A DNA stretch of 64,000 nt from Aegilops tauschii subsp. strangulata. Its lineage: Eukaryota; Streptophyta; Magnoliopsida; Poales; Poaceae. Under the pieces are notes generated by a model. It was not told the DNA's origin and ran no database searches. It saw only the letters and a program-made list of their open reading frames with translations. Every line of letters starts with the position of its first letter. The first letter of the stretch is position 1. Below, piece by piece: positions 1 through 10,782 of the stretch. The translations under genes were made by a program, and so were the position numbers. The stretch covers positions 569,572,880 through 569,636,879 of the forward strand of contig NC_053037.3 of the NCBI RefSeq assembly GCF_002575655.3, read 5' to 3'.

Positions 1-700
1 ATCTGAGCAGTCTTTGTGCTTGTAAGCAGTGGCCGAACTCTTTGGGGGTTTTTCTGCAAAAAACCATTCGAACCACCGAGGAGGCGTTGGGTCACAAATC
101 CAACGGCTCCGAAGAGCTTGTATCACCAAAGCATCTAAGGTGTGGTAGCACATGATAGTCTTACATACAGGAGAATATGATGTCCTCCTTCATCTTAGAT
201 GCTACGGTGATACGAGCTTCGAGGTCGTTTGATCTGAGATCCAATGGCATCTGAGCAGTCTTTGTGCTTGTAAGCAATGGCCGAACTCTTTGGGGGCTTT
301 TCTACAAAAAACCATTCGAACCACCGAGGAGGCGTTGGGTCACAAATCCAACGGCTCCGAAGATCTTGTATCACCAAAGCATCTAAGGTGTGGTAGCACA
401 TGATATTCTTACATACAGGAGAATATGATGTCCTCCTTCATCTTAGATGCTACAGTGATACTAGCTTCGAGGTCGTTGGATATGGGATCCAAGGGCATCT
501 GAGTAGTTTTTGTACAAATTGTGTGCAATTCTCAAACTCATCAAGGTTTCCTGTAAAAATATTCAGACATCATGTGAGCTGCTATATCTCAGATCTACAA
601 GCTCCAAGCAACTCGTATCGGCATATAGCATCTAAGGTATGGGGGCACATGATATTCTCCCGGGGAGGAGGGGTGGGGGTGCACAACCAATCGGTGGTTG
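1..700. repeat. 248-bp tandem repeat, two full copies and a diverged third
   Basis: The unit starting ATCTGAGCAGTCTTTGTGCT at 1 recurs at 249 and, diverged, at 497, so the period is 248 bp. Copies one and two differ at few positions. The third keeps the start and the block near 595-660 (GCATCTAAGGT, GCACATGATATTCT). The array may continue left of the window. ORFs inside it are read through repeats and are not taken as genes. Confidence 0.85.
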
Positions 701-804
701 CGAGGGTGGGGACAAATATAATCTAAACAACCCTAAACAGAGCTTCACAATTTTATCTAAGGTCGAGGGGGTGACCCCCGACAATCATAGCTCCGCCTAA
801 TTAA

Positions 805-1335
805 ACACAACATTTGCATGTACTATAGTACTAGACTTAATATTCATGTTTCAGTTTCATGTTCGTTTTAAATATTGAATTGAGCACCATGCATGTCTTA
901 CATTTTACTCCCTTCGTTCCTAAATATTAGTCTTTTTAGAGATTTCAAGTGGACTGGCACATACGGATGTATATAGACATATTTTAGAGTGTAGATTCAC
1001 TGATTTTGCTCCGTATGTAGTCGCTTGTTGAAATCTCTAAAGGACTAATATTTAGGAACAGAAGGAGTATTTTTGAATTCGTGTCATACATGCATGGTTT
1101 GGAAAAATAGATGCACTATACCTATTGGATTGTTGTTGTGTTCGTGTGTGGGTGTCATTTGCATTGAAAAACTTAGCATGGATACCATGAAATGTGAAAT
1201 CCACGTTGAGATCACTATATCACAAACTCACTCTAATTCAACAACTCGTCATAAATCAATTACCACATTGAGATTAGTATTTGCAAGGAAAATACGGGCA
1301 CTGTAATACACATAGATTCATTCGGCAACTTAAAA
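805..1335 (+). repeat. Dispersed 0.5-kb duplication, copy A (holds a MITE)
   Basis: Shares ordered blocks with 5287-5775: ACAACATTTG.ATGTA, GACTTAATAT, CGTG.CATAC, GTGAAATCCACGTT, ACTCTAATTCAA and AGGAAAA.ACGGGCA. Copy A carries the Stowaway MITE at 908-1067; copy B has no MITE there. The copies are clearly diverged. The family was not recognised and no coding potential is visible. Confidence 0.6.
908..1067. mobile_element. Stowaway-type MITE (Tc1/Mariner superfamily)
   Basis: A 160-bp element. The left end CTCCCTTCGTTCCTAAATAT and the right end ...ATATTTAGGAACAGAAGGAG are inverted repeats. TA dinucleotides flank both ends (906-907 and 1068-1069), the expected Stowaway duplication. The interior (ACATACGGATGTATATAGAC, then TTTTGCTCCGTATGTAGTC) is typical of the Triticeae elements of this type. 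Non-coding. Confidence 0.93.
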
Positions 1336-2400
1336 GGTTCCTTTCGTATTCTCGAATGATAGGACCCAACGGCGTACCAGCCAGACCTTGGCTCGTGTTG
1401 ATCCTAAAAAAATAAAAAATAAAAAAAACCGGGCTCATGTCCTTCTAGTGGCGTGCGTGGTACGCACATTAGGCAACCCCAACCGATCGAGCCTTCGCGT
1501 TTTGAGTCGAAATATCTGGCGGCCAAAATTCCAGCCCTAGGAAATTCCCCTCATGTCACCGGTCCATAATGACTACCGATGAACAACAGAGGGATGCTTT
1601 AGTAACTAGACAACGTTGTGTTCAAAAAAAGTAACTAGACAACGTTACCTACCGTGCCGAGCACGGTTCAATTCCCTCGGTCGCCGCTCACCAAGGTCAC
1701 CCGTCAACTGCATTGCCTAGTAGTACTACTACTACTACTACACCAGGATGAGCACAGAATTGAGCCCGTTTGTTCGTGCCTAGTACTTGAGTTAATATAT
1801 CAGGCAATGCACTGGTACGGAGGGATTATCCTTTTGCTTTGCATATATAACTTGTCTGAAGTCTAACTAAGCAAAATGTTTGACCAAATCCTTTCTTAAG
1901 AAATACAAAAGGACAGATGTATGGCTTGAAAATTTATTGCATGATGCAGGTTATGATATTGTTTCGAATCCTGGATCTTAAATTTCAGAAAATCCAAAAG
2001 TGACCATAAATTCTTGAAACTGAGCATGGTCACGTGATATGGCACAAATATTACTTCGTAATTTTTTTCTTCAATTTGAGACAAGCTGCTTATGACAAGT
2101 TGCACAAATGAAGAGCCAAGGTATTTTGGAACAAAGACCTGTCACATTAAGGCGAATGCTTTCACTATTGAAACCATGGGCGTTTACGTGCCGCCACGAG
2201 TCCCGCTTCTCATCGGCAGGTGCCGTCCGAGCAAGCATGTGAGTCGACGGGAGGCGTGCGAGCAGACCGCTGCGCCGGCTGGCAGGCAGGCGTGCGAGCA
2301 GACCACTGTGCAGGCTCACCGGGAGGTGAGCCCTTTGACCAGGCTCCGCTGCCCACCTTCGTCCCAACTGCTCCCACTTTTAATGTCGCCGGCGCCGCAG
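1336..2400. other. Intergenic, no gene recognised
   Basis: Mixed-composition sequence. It contains a short (TAC)n run near 1720-1742 and a repeated CGTGCGAGCAGACC segment at about 2255-2310. The short ORFs here, including those at 2092-2457 and 2071-2367, overlap one another on opposite strands and show no family motif. Confidence 0.5.
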
Positions 2401-2502
2401 TTTAAAATCAACCCCGCACTACCCGGTATCGCTACAATCTTCTCTCTTCCTCTCTAATTCTCCTGTCGTCTACCTCCAACGAGGCTGACCTAAACGTACG
2501 CC

Positions 2503-3213
2503 ATGCCGCATCACGATGGTCTGCCCTTAGTCTTCCAATTTCTTGAGGAAGACACCCAGCCGAAGTCTCATGAACATAAGGCGCTTTTGGACGAGCTTGA
2601 ACTGGCCTTGTGGGAAGGCGCCGCGCCTGTCCCCGCTCCCGTTCCGGCTCCCGTCGCCCCGACTGCGCCAGCGCCCATCCCTATGGCATTGATAGGTTGG
2701 AAGCCGCACATTGTCGCCGAGCTTGATGCCACGGGGTTCCACGAGGTCCCCGCCGACTTTCACGCGCCCGTGCACCTGCCAGCGCATGCGCCTACGCGTG
2801 CACTGACGTGCACGCCCATGCCAATGCCTGTGCACCTGCCAGCGCATGCGCCTGCGCGTGCACTGACGTGCGTGCCTGTGTCGGTACCCGTGCACACGAA
2901 TGTCTCCGCCGCGCCATTGACAGCGCCTGTCCCCGCGTGGGTGCCAGTGCCCCCCTCCGCGGCATGGATGGCCGCCGTCGACCGCTTCCTTGCACCAACG
3001 CCAGTCGCCTCCTCCCGACAGTTGACTCGCTCCTGGAGACCGAAGTCCAGAACATTGTGGCCTTCCTTGAAGCTAGGGCCAACGTCCACGAGTATGCCAA
3101 CAATGGCACAAGACACCGCCGTCGCCGTCAGTCAGTGGCCCGACGACACACAGAGCACGGCAGAGGAGCCGCTTCCCATCGCAAGACGCCCCCGCCGTCG
3201 CCCCGTAATCTAA
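2503..3213 (+). CDS. Proline/alanine/histidine-rich hypothetical protein (236 aa)
   Basis: Not recognised. The ATG at 2503 follows a pyrimidine-rich leader and a TTTAAAAT box near 2401, so it resembles a real 5' end. Residues 1-40 are ordinary and acidic (FQFLEEDTQPKSHEHKALLD). The middle is Pro/Ala-rich and holds two 20-residue repeats at about 87-125 (VHLPAHAP.RALTC), encoded by a 60-bp DNA duplication at about 2770-2880. From about 3000 another + frame (ORF 2808-3224) reads a more protein-like helix (SLLETEVQNIVAFLEARANV) and also ends near 3220. The gene may therefore be frameshifted near 2950-3010, with its true C-terminus in that frame. High GC and repeats inflate ORF length here, so coding status is uncertain. 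Confidence 0.4.
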   Translation: MPHHDGLPLVFQFLEEDTQPKSHEHKALLDELELALWEGAAPVPAPVPAPVAPTAPAPIPMALIGWKPHIVAELDATGFHEVPADFHAPVHLPAHAPTRALTCTPMPMPVHLPAHAPARALTCVPVSVPVHTNVSAAPLTAPVPAWVPVPPSAAWMAAVDRFLAPTPVASSRQLTRSWRPKSRTLWPSLKLGPTSTSMPTMAQDTAVAVSQWPDDTQSTAEEPLPIARRPRRRPVI

Positions 3214-3226
3214 ATTTGCCATGAAA

Positions 3227-3261
3227 AACGTTCGGATTGCCATGCTTAAAATCCGAACGTT
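3227..3261. repeat. Short perfect inverted repeat (hairpin)
   Basis: AACGTTCGGAT at 3227-3237 is exactly complementary to ATCCGAACGTT at 3251-3261, with a 13-base loop. It lies just after the stop of the 2.5-kb ORF and could be a transcript-end hairpin or the edge of a small transposon. Confidence 0.7.
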
Positions 3262-4330
3262 TATCATTTCCGTTTATTTTAGATCGATCGTCGTATAATT
3301 TAAAGTTGGAGTCAGACTGAACGGAATCTATGGTTTGATCGATTGAATGTTCTGCTAGAGCCGTATCAAATTAAATATAAAACATCATCAAGCCACATGT
3401 ATTCCTTTTCATCCAACGACCTAGACTGCTTCAATGTCGAGCAGTCAACATGTTTAGCGTGCATGTTAATTTCATGCCAAAAATAGTGCTAATCAGATAA
3501 TAACACGTAAATAATATCCAACTTAATATCCTCATGCACTTAATATACTTCCAAATTAACGTGCATTGCACGTACACACTGACTAGTGCTCCTAGCACGT
3601 GAAACTGGTGCCGTAACTTATGAATGCGTCCAGATATGGTCATGGCAACATCGCCCGCAAGTTCTTTGTGTATTCCCGTGCGTCTAAACGCAGAAGGGGA
3701 GGAGAGAGAGCACACATGGAACCCACCAGTAAGTGAAGGTGAATAGTACTAAAAATAATATTACATATTATCAATTAAATAGGCTATGGTAATATAAAAA
3801 CATTATGTGAACAAAGGGAGGTACAACAAACATTGCTGTTCTACGTATGTTGCCTATTGACGTGCGCCTTGAAGGCCCTGGTCGCATGTTCGATCCTCGT
3901 CCTTTATTTTTAATTTGTATGTGGGTCCAAATTTGTTTCATGACATGTGGGCCCCTCGGTGTGTAGTTTGTAGCACTTTAATTTGTGGGTCCAAATTTGT
4001 TCCATTCCAAGTGGACTATCGGTGTGTAGTTTTGTAGCTTATTTATAATAATTAAATAGAACGACAGAGTTTTTTGCAATAATACCATGGTGCGACGTTA
4101 AAGCCGAGAAAGGACGTGCGAGAGAGCGATGACCGAGCCAGAGGGAAATCAACTAGGGGAGTTGCGGGGGTTGCAACAGTGTTTTTAGTAGTTGTGGGCC
4201 GAATGCTACGAAAATATAATCTAAACCGACCGGAATAAATGCCTACACAAATTAATCCAAGGTTGGAGTGCCCCTCGCAATGTAAATAGCTCCGGCTTTG
4301 CGAGGGATGGAGAGGTAGCTTCAATGTGTG
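3262..4330. other. Intergenic AT-rich stretch, no gene
   Basis: No credible ORF. A segment near 3850-3905 contains a tRNA B-box-like GTTCGATCC and could be a remnant of a tRNA-derived retroposon. GTGGGTCCAAATTTGTT is duplicated at about 3922 and 3985, showing local tandem duplication. Confidence 0.4.
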
Positions 4331-5060
4331 GAAGATACGGCGTGAGAAAGCGAGGTCAATCGAGAGACATATAGATAGAGAGACAAAGTGAGTGTGGTCC
4401 GACATTCATGGAACAAATATATATGCTCTGGAGAGACATTGTCAGATTGAGCTTTTGGCAAGGGTGAGGGCTGTAAGATAGAGCTTGAGAGATGATCCAG
4501 TCACAGACATGTAGATATATTTTGTGCGTGGGAGGAAGCAAGGTCGATCGATCACATAGGGTCGTCGTGCGATTGAAAGAGTGAGACCGGTTGGAGAGAG
4601 TGACCTAGATAGACAATGTGCGTGAGAGAGTATACAATGTGAATAAGTCGAATTGGGCTCAAACATGGTGATATATCATTTTTGTCCGAGAAAGAGCAAG
4701 GTCAATCGAGACATACAAAGAGAGAGAGGGAGAGAGAGGGAGAGAGAGAGAGAGCGTGGCCCGCCATGACGTCAAAAGAGTGGGGGCGGCTTCGATGGAC
4801 TAACCTAGATAGACAATCTGCGTGAGAGAGTATAGAGTGTGTCGATCGAGGCCCGAACAGGGAGATATATCATTTGTGTGTGAAAGAAAACGAGGTTAAA
4901 CGAGACTCAGATAAAGAGAGCGAGATTGAGCGAGTGTGGACCGCCGTGCGGAAGAAAGAGACAGTCTCGAGGGAGTGACCTAGATAAACAACGTGCGTGC
5001 GTGCGCACGAGAGGTTGGGGGCTAGATAGGCAATGCATGTATTTAGCGCGAGAGGGTGAG
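4330..5060. repeat. Degenerate GA-rich tandem array, about 180-200-bp period
   Basis: The block CCTAGATAGACAATGTGCGT recurs in variant form near 4606, 4805 and 4979. AGCGAGGTCAATCGAG-like blocks recur near 4348, 4538, 4698 and 4880. GAGAGA runs fill the gaps, including a pure stretch near 4715-4755. Antisense serine/leucine-rich ORFs here are composition artefacts. Confidence 0.75.
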
Positions 5061-5286
5061 AGGGAGAGGGAGAGAGAGAGCTCGGCATGGGGTGCAATGG
5101 CGGGTGTGTGAGGTAAATACATTTCGTAACAGAGTGGAAAAAGGGGGTTGTGTAGTTGAGAGAGTTAGAGATCGAAACATGGAGAGAAAGAATGGATGTG
5201 TGTTGGAAACCGATAGCTTCCTAAGGTGGTTAGGAGAGGAAGATGGACCGATACAGGAAGTATGTATCGTGTGTACGGGGGGGGGC

Positions 5287-5775
5287 TAAAAACAACATTT
5301 GAATGTAGATAGTACGAGACTTAATATCAATGTTTCAATTCGGTGTACATTGTAAGATTTGAACTGAGGACCATGTATATGGGTAATCATTTCGAATTCG
5401 TGCCATACTAGGTTTCGAAAAATTGACATTGACTCAATTTGTTGTGCTATTTTGTAGGTCATATGTTTGAATCCATCCAAAAGTTTTCTCACTACCATGG
5501 TGTTCATCATATACATATGTATTTGTATTAAAAAAGTAGCGTGGATATAGTGAAATGCGAAATCCACGTTAGAATTGGAGATCGTTGTGTGACACACACT
5601 CTAATTCAAATAACTAATTATGTGACACACACTCTAATCCACGTTAGCGTGGATACCGTTTCGATTTTTTTCAAATAACTCCTCATTAATTAATTTATAG
5701 TATCTCGTTTCGAATGATTAATTATTGCAAGGAAAACACGGGCATGGTAATACATACAGATTCGTTTGCAAATGA
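5287..5775 (+). repeat. Dispersed 0.5-kb duplication, copy B (no MITE)
   Basis: Partner of 805-1335. The matching order includes AAACAACATTTGAATGTA, GACTTAATAT, ATTCGTGCCATAC, GCGAAATCCACGTTAG, ACTCTAATTCAAAT and AGGAAAACACGGGCATG. The position of the copy A MITE is simply continuous here. Confidence 0.6.
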
Positions 5776-5799
5776 AAGAAGATTCGTTTGAATTCTCAA

Positions 5800-6384
5800 A
5801 TATAGGTGCACCAGGGTCGTGTCGTGGTGGTCGCGTGTGTCGGACGGACGCATAGCACCCAGCCACCCACCCAAAAAAAAGGACGACGACAAAATAAGTT
5901 CGCGCTTCCACGTCCTGCAAAATCTCCCTTCTCCACCGTCCCCTTCCGTGCCCAGATTGCTCAAATCCCTAATTCGCCGCCAACCCAAGAAAAGTTCGAA
6001 TCGCCCCTCATCTCGTCTCTTTCCCCACCTCTGTGTCGGACGACGACGACGAAGATGACGGTCGCGCTTCACCACCGCACCGGAGCTACCTCATCTACGC
6101 CCTCGTCCACCGCACCGGGTGGTCCACCGACAACGTCGGCCGCCGCAACCGACGTGCCTCACAGACACCGACTTCCACCGCATCAGGTGCGCTTCACCGA
6201 CGCCGTCTCCCAGCTCACCGGGGCTACTTCACCGAGCACATCGTCGCGCCCCCGCCCCCCGAGGCCGCTGGGGCTTCACCAACGGTCTCGTCCACCACAT
6301 CGTAGCGCTCCGCTGCCACTCAAGATCTGCATCCGTGCGCGGCCAGCCAACGCCAGCACATCACCCTCAACGGCTCTGAAGTGA
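5800..6384 (+). other. GC-rich leader or first-exon-like block, unassigned
   Basis: A sharp GC rise with a plant leader-like start (CAAATCCCTAATTCGCCG near 5961), then ATG at 6055 in ACGAAGATGACGG and an open frame to 6384. Two or three frames are open at once because of composition, and none shows a known domain. It could be the first exon of a gene whose later exons are the fragments at 6.7-9.3 kb, but no splice chain could be built. Treat it as a possible 5' end only. Confidence 0.25.
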
Positions 6385-6683
6385 CCCACACTCTAGCTAG
6401 GCGAGCATGCCCAAACGCCGGCCCGAACTAGGTATCCACACATCACTCCCTTCACTATTCCAACGATGCTTGGATATCCTTTCACTGCTCTCTTAGCTTA
6501 CACACCTATCCAACTCTGACTTTAACTCTTATTTCTTCTGGAGATATCATCTGAAACAAGCAAATCCATTTTTTAGCGAAGCATGACGGCGCTACGGGAT
6601 CTGGTACACATCCTGCACACCCGTATAACCTTGTAAGTATCTGTCCTCCGGTACAACAGCAAGGTCGATTCCTCTTATGTGAT

Positions 6684-6783
6684 CAGCCATTCGCTTGCAT
6701 ATCCAAGCAAGTGGCAACATGGACTTGTACATGGAACATCCCAAGCGCAAGCAGAGCTGCAGTGAGCCTGTACAACGAGCTAG
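6684..6783 (+). pseudogene. Isolated duplicate of a penultimate exon
   Basis: Reads HIQASGNMD...EHPKRKQSCSEPVQRAS and then a consensus donor GTAAGT at 6784. It aligns with the exon at 8494-8607 (CIQEIDDMD...KRKRSCSVPVQRTS), which ends at the same codon and donor. An in-frame stop lies just upstream and there is no acceptor in the matching place, so this is probably a broken copy from a local duplication. Function unknown. Confidence 0.5.
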
Positions 6784-7334
6784 CGTAAGTCCCTGTATTT
6801 CATTTAATTCGTACTGGCATTCGTGTATGATTTGTGTCCAGTGCGGATCCACGAATTCAAGTTACCAGGGGCGAACATTTAACTTAAAAAATACGAAGGC
6901 ACTTGCACTCCGGAAATCAACATAACTTGAGAAATGTGAAGCTATATGCACTTTGAAAACCAGCTAATGATCCAAAGTAGTTCAGGTTATAAACACTAAA
7001 TGATGCAAGCACCAAAAAACACAAAATGCAACATGGTGTAGAAGGACTACAAACATGGTCTGTGCCTTCTTGAATTATTCGTTCTCTGGCTGAAAATATC
7101 GAAGTGTAATTGCACCTATAACCAATGCGCAAACTGCATATCAATATATCTATCCTGCCCAAGTATGCCAATAGTTTCAAACAACAGATTAGAAAAGTAT
7201 TTATCCTACGTTGTCATGATACGGGGACTTTCTGGTAGATGGCCTCGACATTTCCTCAAGCCATGAAAATGCACTATAATTTGCTTTTCATCAATGCCTG
7301 CAAATCTCTATGTCTCTCTCAACATAGCAGATCA

Positions 7335-7760
7335 TCATTAGACACTAAATCCTTCAATGGGAGCTTGCAAAATGCTTGCATTAGATGCCTCATTAGACAC
7401 TATATGTTCATCACCAGGAGCATGTAAAATGTTTGCATCAAATCCTTCATTAGCAGTCTGTTCATTAGACACTTCAGGCTCAAGAACAACATGAGCTTGG
7501 ATGTTTGCACCGAAAATTGATTAGGTACATCAGATTCAGTCAGTTCAGTATTGATTGGGGGAGTTATAAAATAAGTAGAAATTGTTTTCATTTTCTCATA
7601 GATTTCCTACAGACAAGCAGTTTTACAACACCGTCAGGTTTAACTATTGGCTAGAAATTGAAGAGTTGAATTAGATATAATCAGGGCTGTGATGTACCTG
7701 CTCGTTGCGCATGCTACTCTTGCAAGCTGCGACTGTCCGTATGCGCAAGCTCGATGCCAT
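7335..7760 (-). pseudogene. Two-exon N-terminal gene fragment, possibly hAT/TTF-type
   Basis: On the minus strand, exon 1 (7760-7698, 21 codons, ATG in GGCATGGCATCG) ends CAG|GTACAT. Exon 2 begins after a CTGTAG acceptor at 7606 with the same phase and reads EIYEKMKTISTYFITPPIN. After about 40 codons a one-base shift is needed to continue into EPEVSNEQTANEGFDANIL and SNEASNASILQAPIEGF, after which stops appear at about 7335. The basic/aromatic start followed by a low-complexity acidic stretch recalls the N-termini of TTF-type zinc-finger hAT proteins, but no catalytic part is present. This is inference; it may be an unrelated broken gene. Confidence 0.35.
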
Positions 7761-8493
7761 GCCCGTGCTGCCGCCGCTGCCTCCCACGCAGGCTACACCC
7801 AGGGTTGGATCTTCATCTTCTTGTCCTTCCGTTCGCTTGAAGCCCGGCGATCGCCCTCCAACGAGGGCGCGAGGAAGTGTTGTGTCGGTCTGTCCAGCGA
7901 CGGCTAGGTTAGGAGTGAACCAGACTGGAGGCTGGAGCGGATGAATTGGGATTTTTCCTGCTGTCGATCGATATGGGAGGCGCTCGTTTGGGCCGCGAGC
8001 CTGCTATAGGGCCTGCCTTGCACTTATGTTATTGGCCTATCCAAATTGAAACATTTTTCTTCATTTTTTACATTGTGTGCTCGTGCGTTGGGATGAACAA
8101 AACTAGCCTGGGCCAACCTAGATGACTCAAACTAGGTGCACACTTTCGAGCCACCCGAGGCGGCCGCCCATACCAGCCCCTATGGTGGCGTCGCCCCTTT
8201 TTGCGTGTATGACAGGGGTAGTGAAAAATATTCCAGTGGCGCTTTTGATTTACCCACATAATGGTTGAATTGCTTGTTTCTATGAATTGAGTTTGCCAAT
8301 AATGTGAAGGATGCCAGTCTTTTCATCCTATTGTAGATTGCTTAGATCTCGATATGCCAAAAGTAATCGCATGAAATATACAGTAAGAGCCAGTGTGATG
8401 TGTGTGGCTACAACTAGTCTGACTACACGTCCTCATATAACATATCAAGGACGCACCATCTTACCAGATTAACCATTCGACTTACCAATGCAG

Positions 8494-9310
8494 TGTGGGA
8501 AGAAAGAAGTATTGGGACTGTGTATCCAAGAAATTGATGACATGGACTCCTTCGTACAACCTTGTAAGCGAAAAAGAAGTTGCAGTGTGCCTGTACAAAG
8601 AACTAGCGTAAGTTCAGTTACCTGCTTCTCGGAATTTTAGTTAGCCACTTATTGCAAAATTGTTCAATTACGTTGCTTGGCTTAATTTAGTTTGCTACTG
8701 ATTACATAATGCCACAGCCTGTTAATCCTATTATAGACTGCACCTATCTATTTGTTTGATACTTACTGTTAAGAATTACCTGTTTGCCTAAACTTAAATA
8801 GCTACTTGTTTGTTTAACTCCTTTGCTGCTGCAACAACGGGTTACAATGATGTTAATAACTACTTTTCAGCATCGAATTGAAACTCTTTAATTCCTTGTT
8901 TGTTTAACTGGTTTGCTGTTATAACTACCAGTTGAGATGTTTTGCTAACTTCAACTTTTCTGAATCCAATCGGAACTTTAATGGCAAAACAGGTTAGCCC
9001 AAGATCAAAGAGCGAGGTCCCCATGGACGTTGTATCATCCCACAGCAGTGGCATCGGCCCAATCGTGCATTATGAATTGCCAACTACTGATGCTCTAGAG
9101 GCGAAACTAGTGGTAGAAAGAGATTCTGCTTCTCCACTTAGAGATGAAGTTGACATGTTGAGGAAGCAAACAGCACAATCAGTAGCAGTACTCAAGACAA
9201 CCATTAAATATTTGGTGGATTTCAAAACGAAGCAAGCTGAGACTGACCACATTGTTAAGGTCCTGAAGGAAAAAAGGAAATTAAATTCCCACTTGGTAAA
9301 TCATAGGTGA
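8494..9310 (+). CDS. Last two exons of an unrecognised coiled-coil gene
   Basis: Exon 8494-8607 (acceptor CAG at 8491-8493, donor GTAAGT at 8608) joins in phase 0 to exon 8993-9310 (acceptor ACAG). The last exon encodes SPRSKSEVPMDVVSS, then a heptad-like region (DALEAKLVVERDSASPLRDE, VDMLRKQTAQ, VKVLKEKRK), and stops at 9308-9310. The penultimate exon has a basic KRKRSC stretch. No complete 5' part was found; the duplicate exon at 6.7 kb suggests the locus was rearranged. The last exon resembles in style, though not clearly in sequence, the coiled-coil C-terminus of the gene ending at 18757. It may be expressed or a relic. Confidence 0.45.
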
Positions 9311-10200
9311 AATGTTCTTTCCATCGTTGAATAACCTTTGTGTTGTTTGTTCATGTAATCAATCAAACCATTTGTTTTAGAGATCATGTAATAATTGTTT
9401 TCTGTTTTTTGTTTTTTGGTTTGTAATTTTATGAGCACAAGTCTGTATTAATTGATAAGACTCGGAGACATTTCATTTTGATTGTTGTGCCAGACCTACA
9501 AATATGCCAATCAGGCTGAATGTGCATTCAGCAATAATAGTAGTATAGATGGACTATAAGTGGCACACATCGTAAAGGGCCAAGATGTTGTAGTAGCTTG
9601 GCTAAAAAAAGGATGTTGTTGTAGCAAAGAAAAGTACAACGGCCTGGCTTATGTATGTTAGTTGATATTATTGATCCATATACTCTATAAGTGTTTATAT
9701 GTCTGTTAGTTCTGTACATTGTTGGTTGATTCACTCGGTATTTGAATCTTGATACATCGCTTGTGTACATATCTAAATGGGAGTACACATTATGCTGCGT
9801 GCGACATTTGAGTTGGACATGAAGTGTTCCAAATATTCGAATTCACCTTAAACTAGATTCTTGCTTCTGAATTTGAGTACAGGCATTTGTAAACCATATT
9901 CATATATGACAGTGGAATACATCTTTGTCGTCCTTTTGAAGATATATAAAAACACATAGAATGATTTATAAAGATTCGTATAGGAATACAAAATGGATTC
10001 GAATTTAGTTGCCAGGGTAAACGTGGATGCTTATTGTCCCAAAATTCGAAAGAAGCGGCAAAATGTCCATTCCCACGTCAGCTGCCCGAAGCCAAGTGTT
10101 TGGGAGATGGAAATTACTGTCTACCCATTACACGGACAATCCATCAGCCCGATTTCCACTGCTCTAAATAGGGGTAGGATAGTAACTTCAATAAGACGTG
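9311..10200. other. Intergenic, no gene recognised
   Basis: AT-rich sequence without coding signal. Nothing beyond short chance ORFs was seen. Confidence 0.5.
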
Positions 10201-10204
10201 ACAC

Positions 10205-10782
10205 GAGCGCCTCTGAGCCCATTCCGACACGGTGGGCGCCAAACATGGGCGGAAAAACACATTTGATTCAAGCCCGTCCGAAAGACCTCTGTTTCTCCCT
10301 CCATTTCCCCATTCATACACGGTGGGCGGCAAAACAAACTCGACTCGGCCGAAATCGATGTAGGCAAATATTTTCAATAGGGGCAGGTTTGTAACTTCAC
10401 TCAGACATGACACAACCGCCCTACCTGTCAGCCCCGTTCATACACCGTGGGCGCCAACCATGGGCGCTAACCACCCTCTCCTCGCCCGAAATCGCTCTGG
10501 GAAAATATTGGCGAGATGCGAGATTACCGTCGTATCCCCAACCGATGAGACGTCCAAATTTTAAACGGGGACTAAGTTCGTAAATTTCCCATATTTCAGA
10601 CAGGCACGTCCCAAAAACATGGTTCCCCGTACCTCTCCCTCCATTTTCCCATTCATACACCGTCCGCGCTAGAACACCATCCCCACACCAGCCTCCGTCC
10701 GCCAACCCATCCATCGCCGCCGTCCTCCACCACATCCATCGCCGCCGTCCTCCACCACATCCATCGCCACCGTCCTCCACCA
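10205..10782 (+). promoter_or_regulatory. Probable promoter/leader with repeated motifs
   Basis: Upstream of the ATG at 10782, a motif of the form CATTCATACACGGTGGGCG occurs four times in variants (about 10220, 10310, 10436 and 10650). The leader ends in three 25-bp tandem repeats (10708-10782, CATCCATCGCCGCCGTCCTC...) whose last unit abuts the start codon. No convincing TATA box was seen. GC rises sharply at about 10650, as in grass gene starts. Confidence 0.45.

Noticed and set aside
3850..3905. tRNA gene candidate (B-box-like GTTCGATCC)
   Set aside because: No acceptor-stem pairing or anticodon arm could be drawn; at most a tRNA-derived repeat. The same applies near 36430 and 48640.
4870..5122. 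Antisense Ser/Leu-rich ORFs
   Set aside because: Produced by GAGAGA-type repeats read on the other strand.
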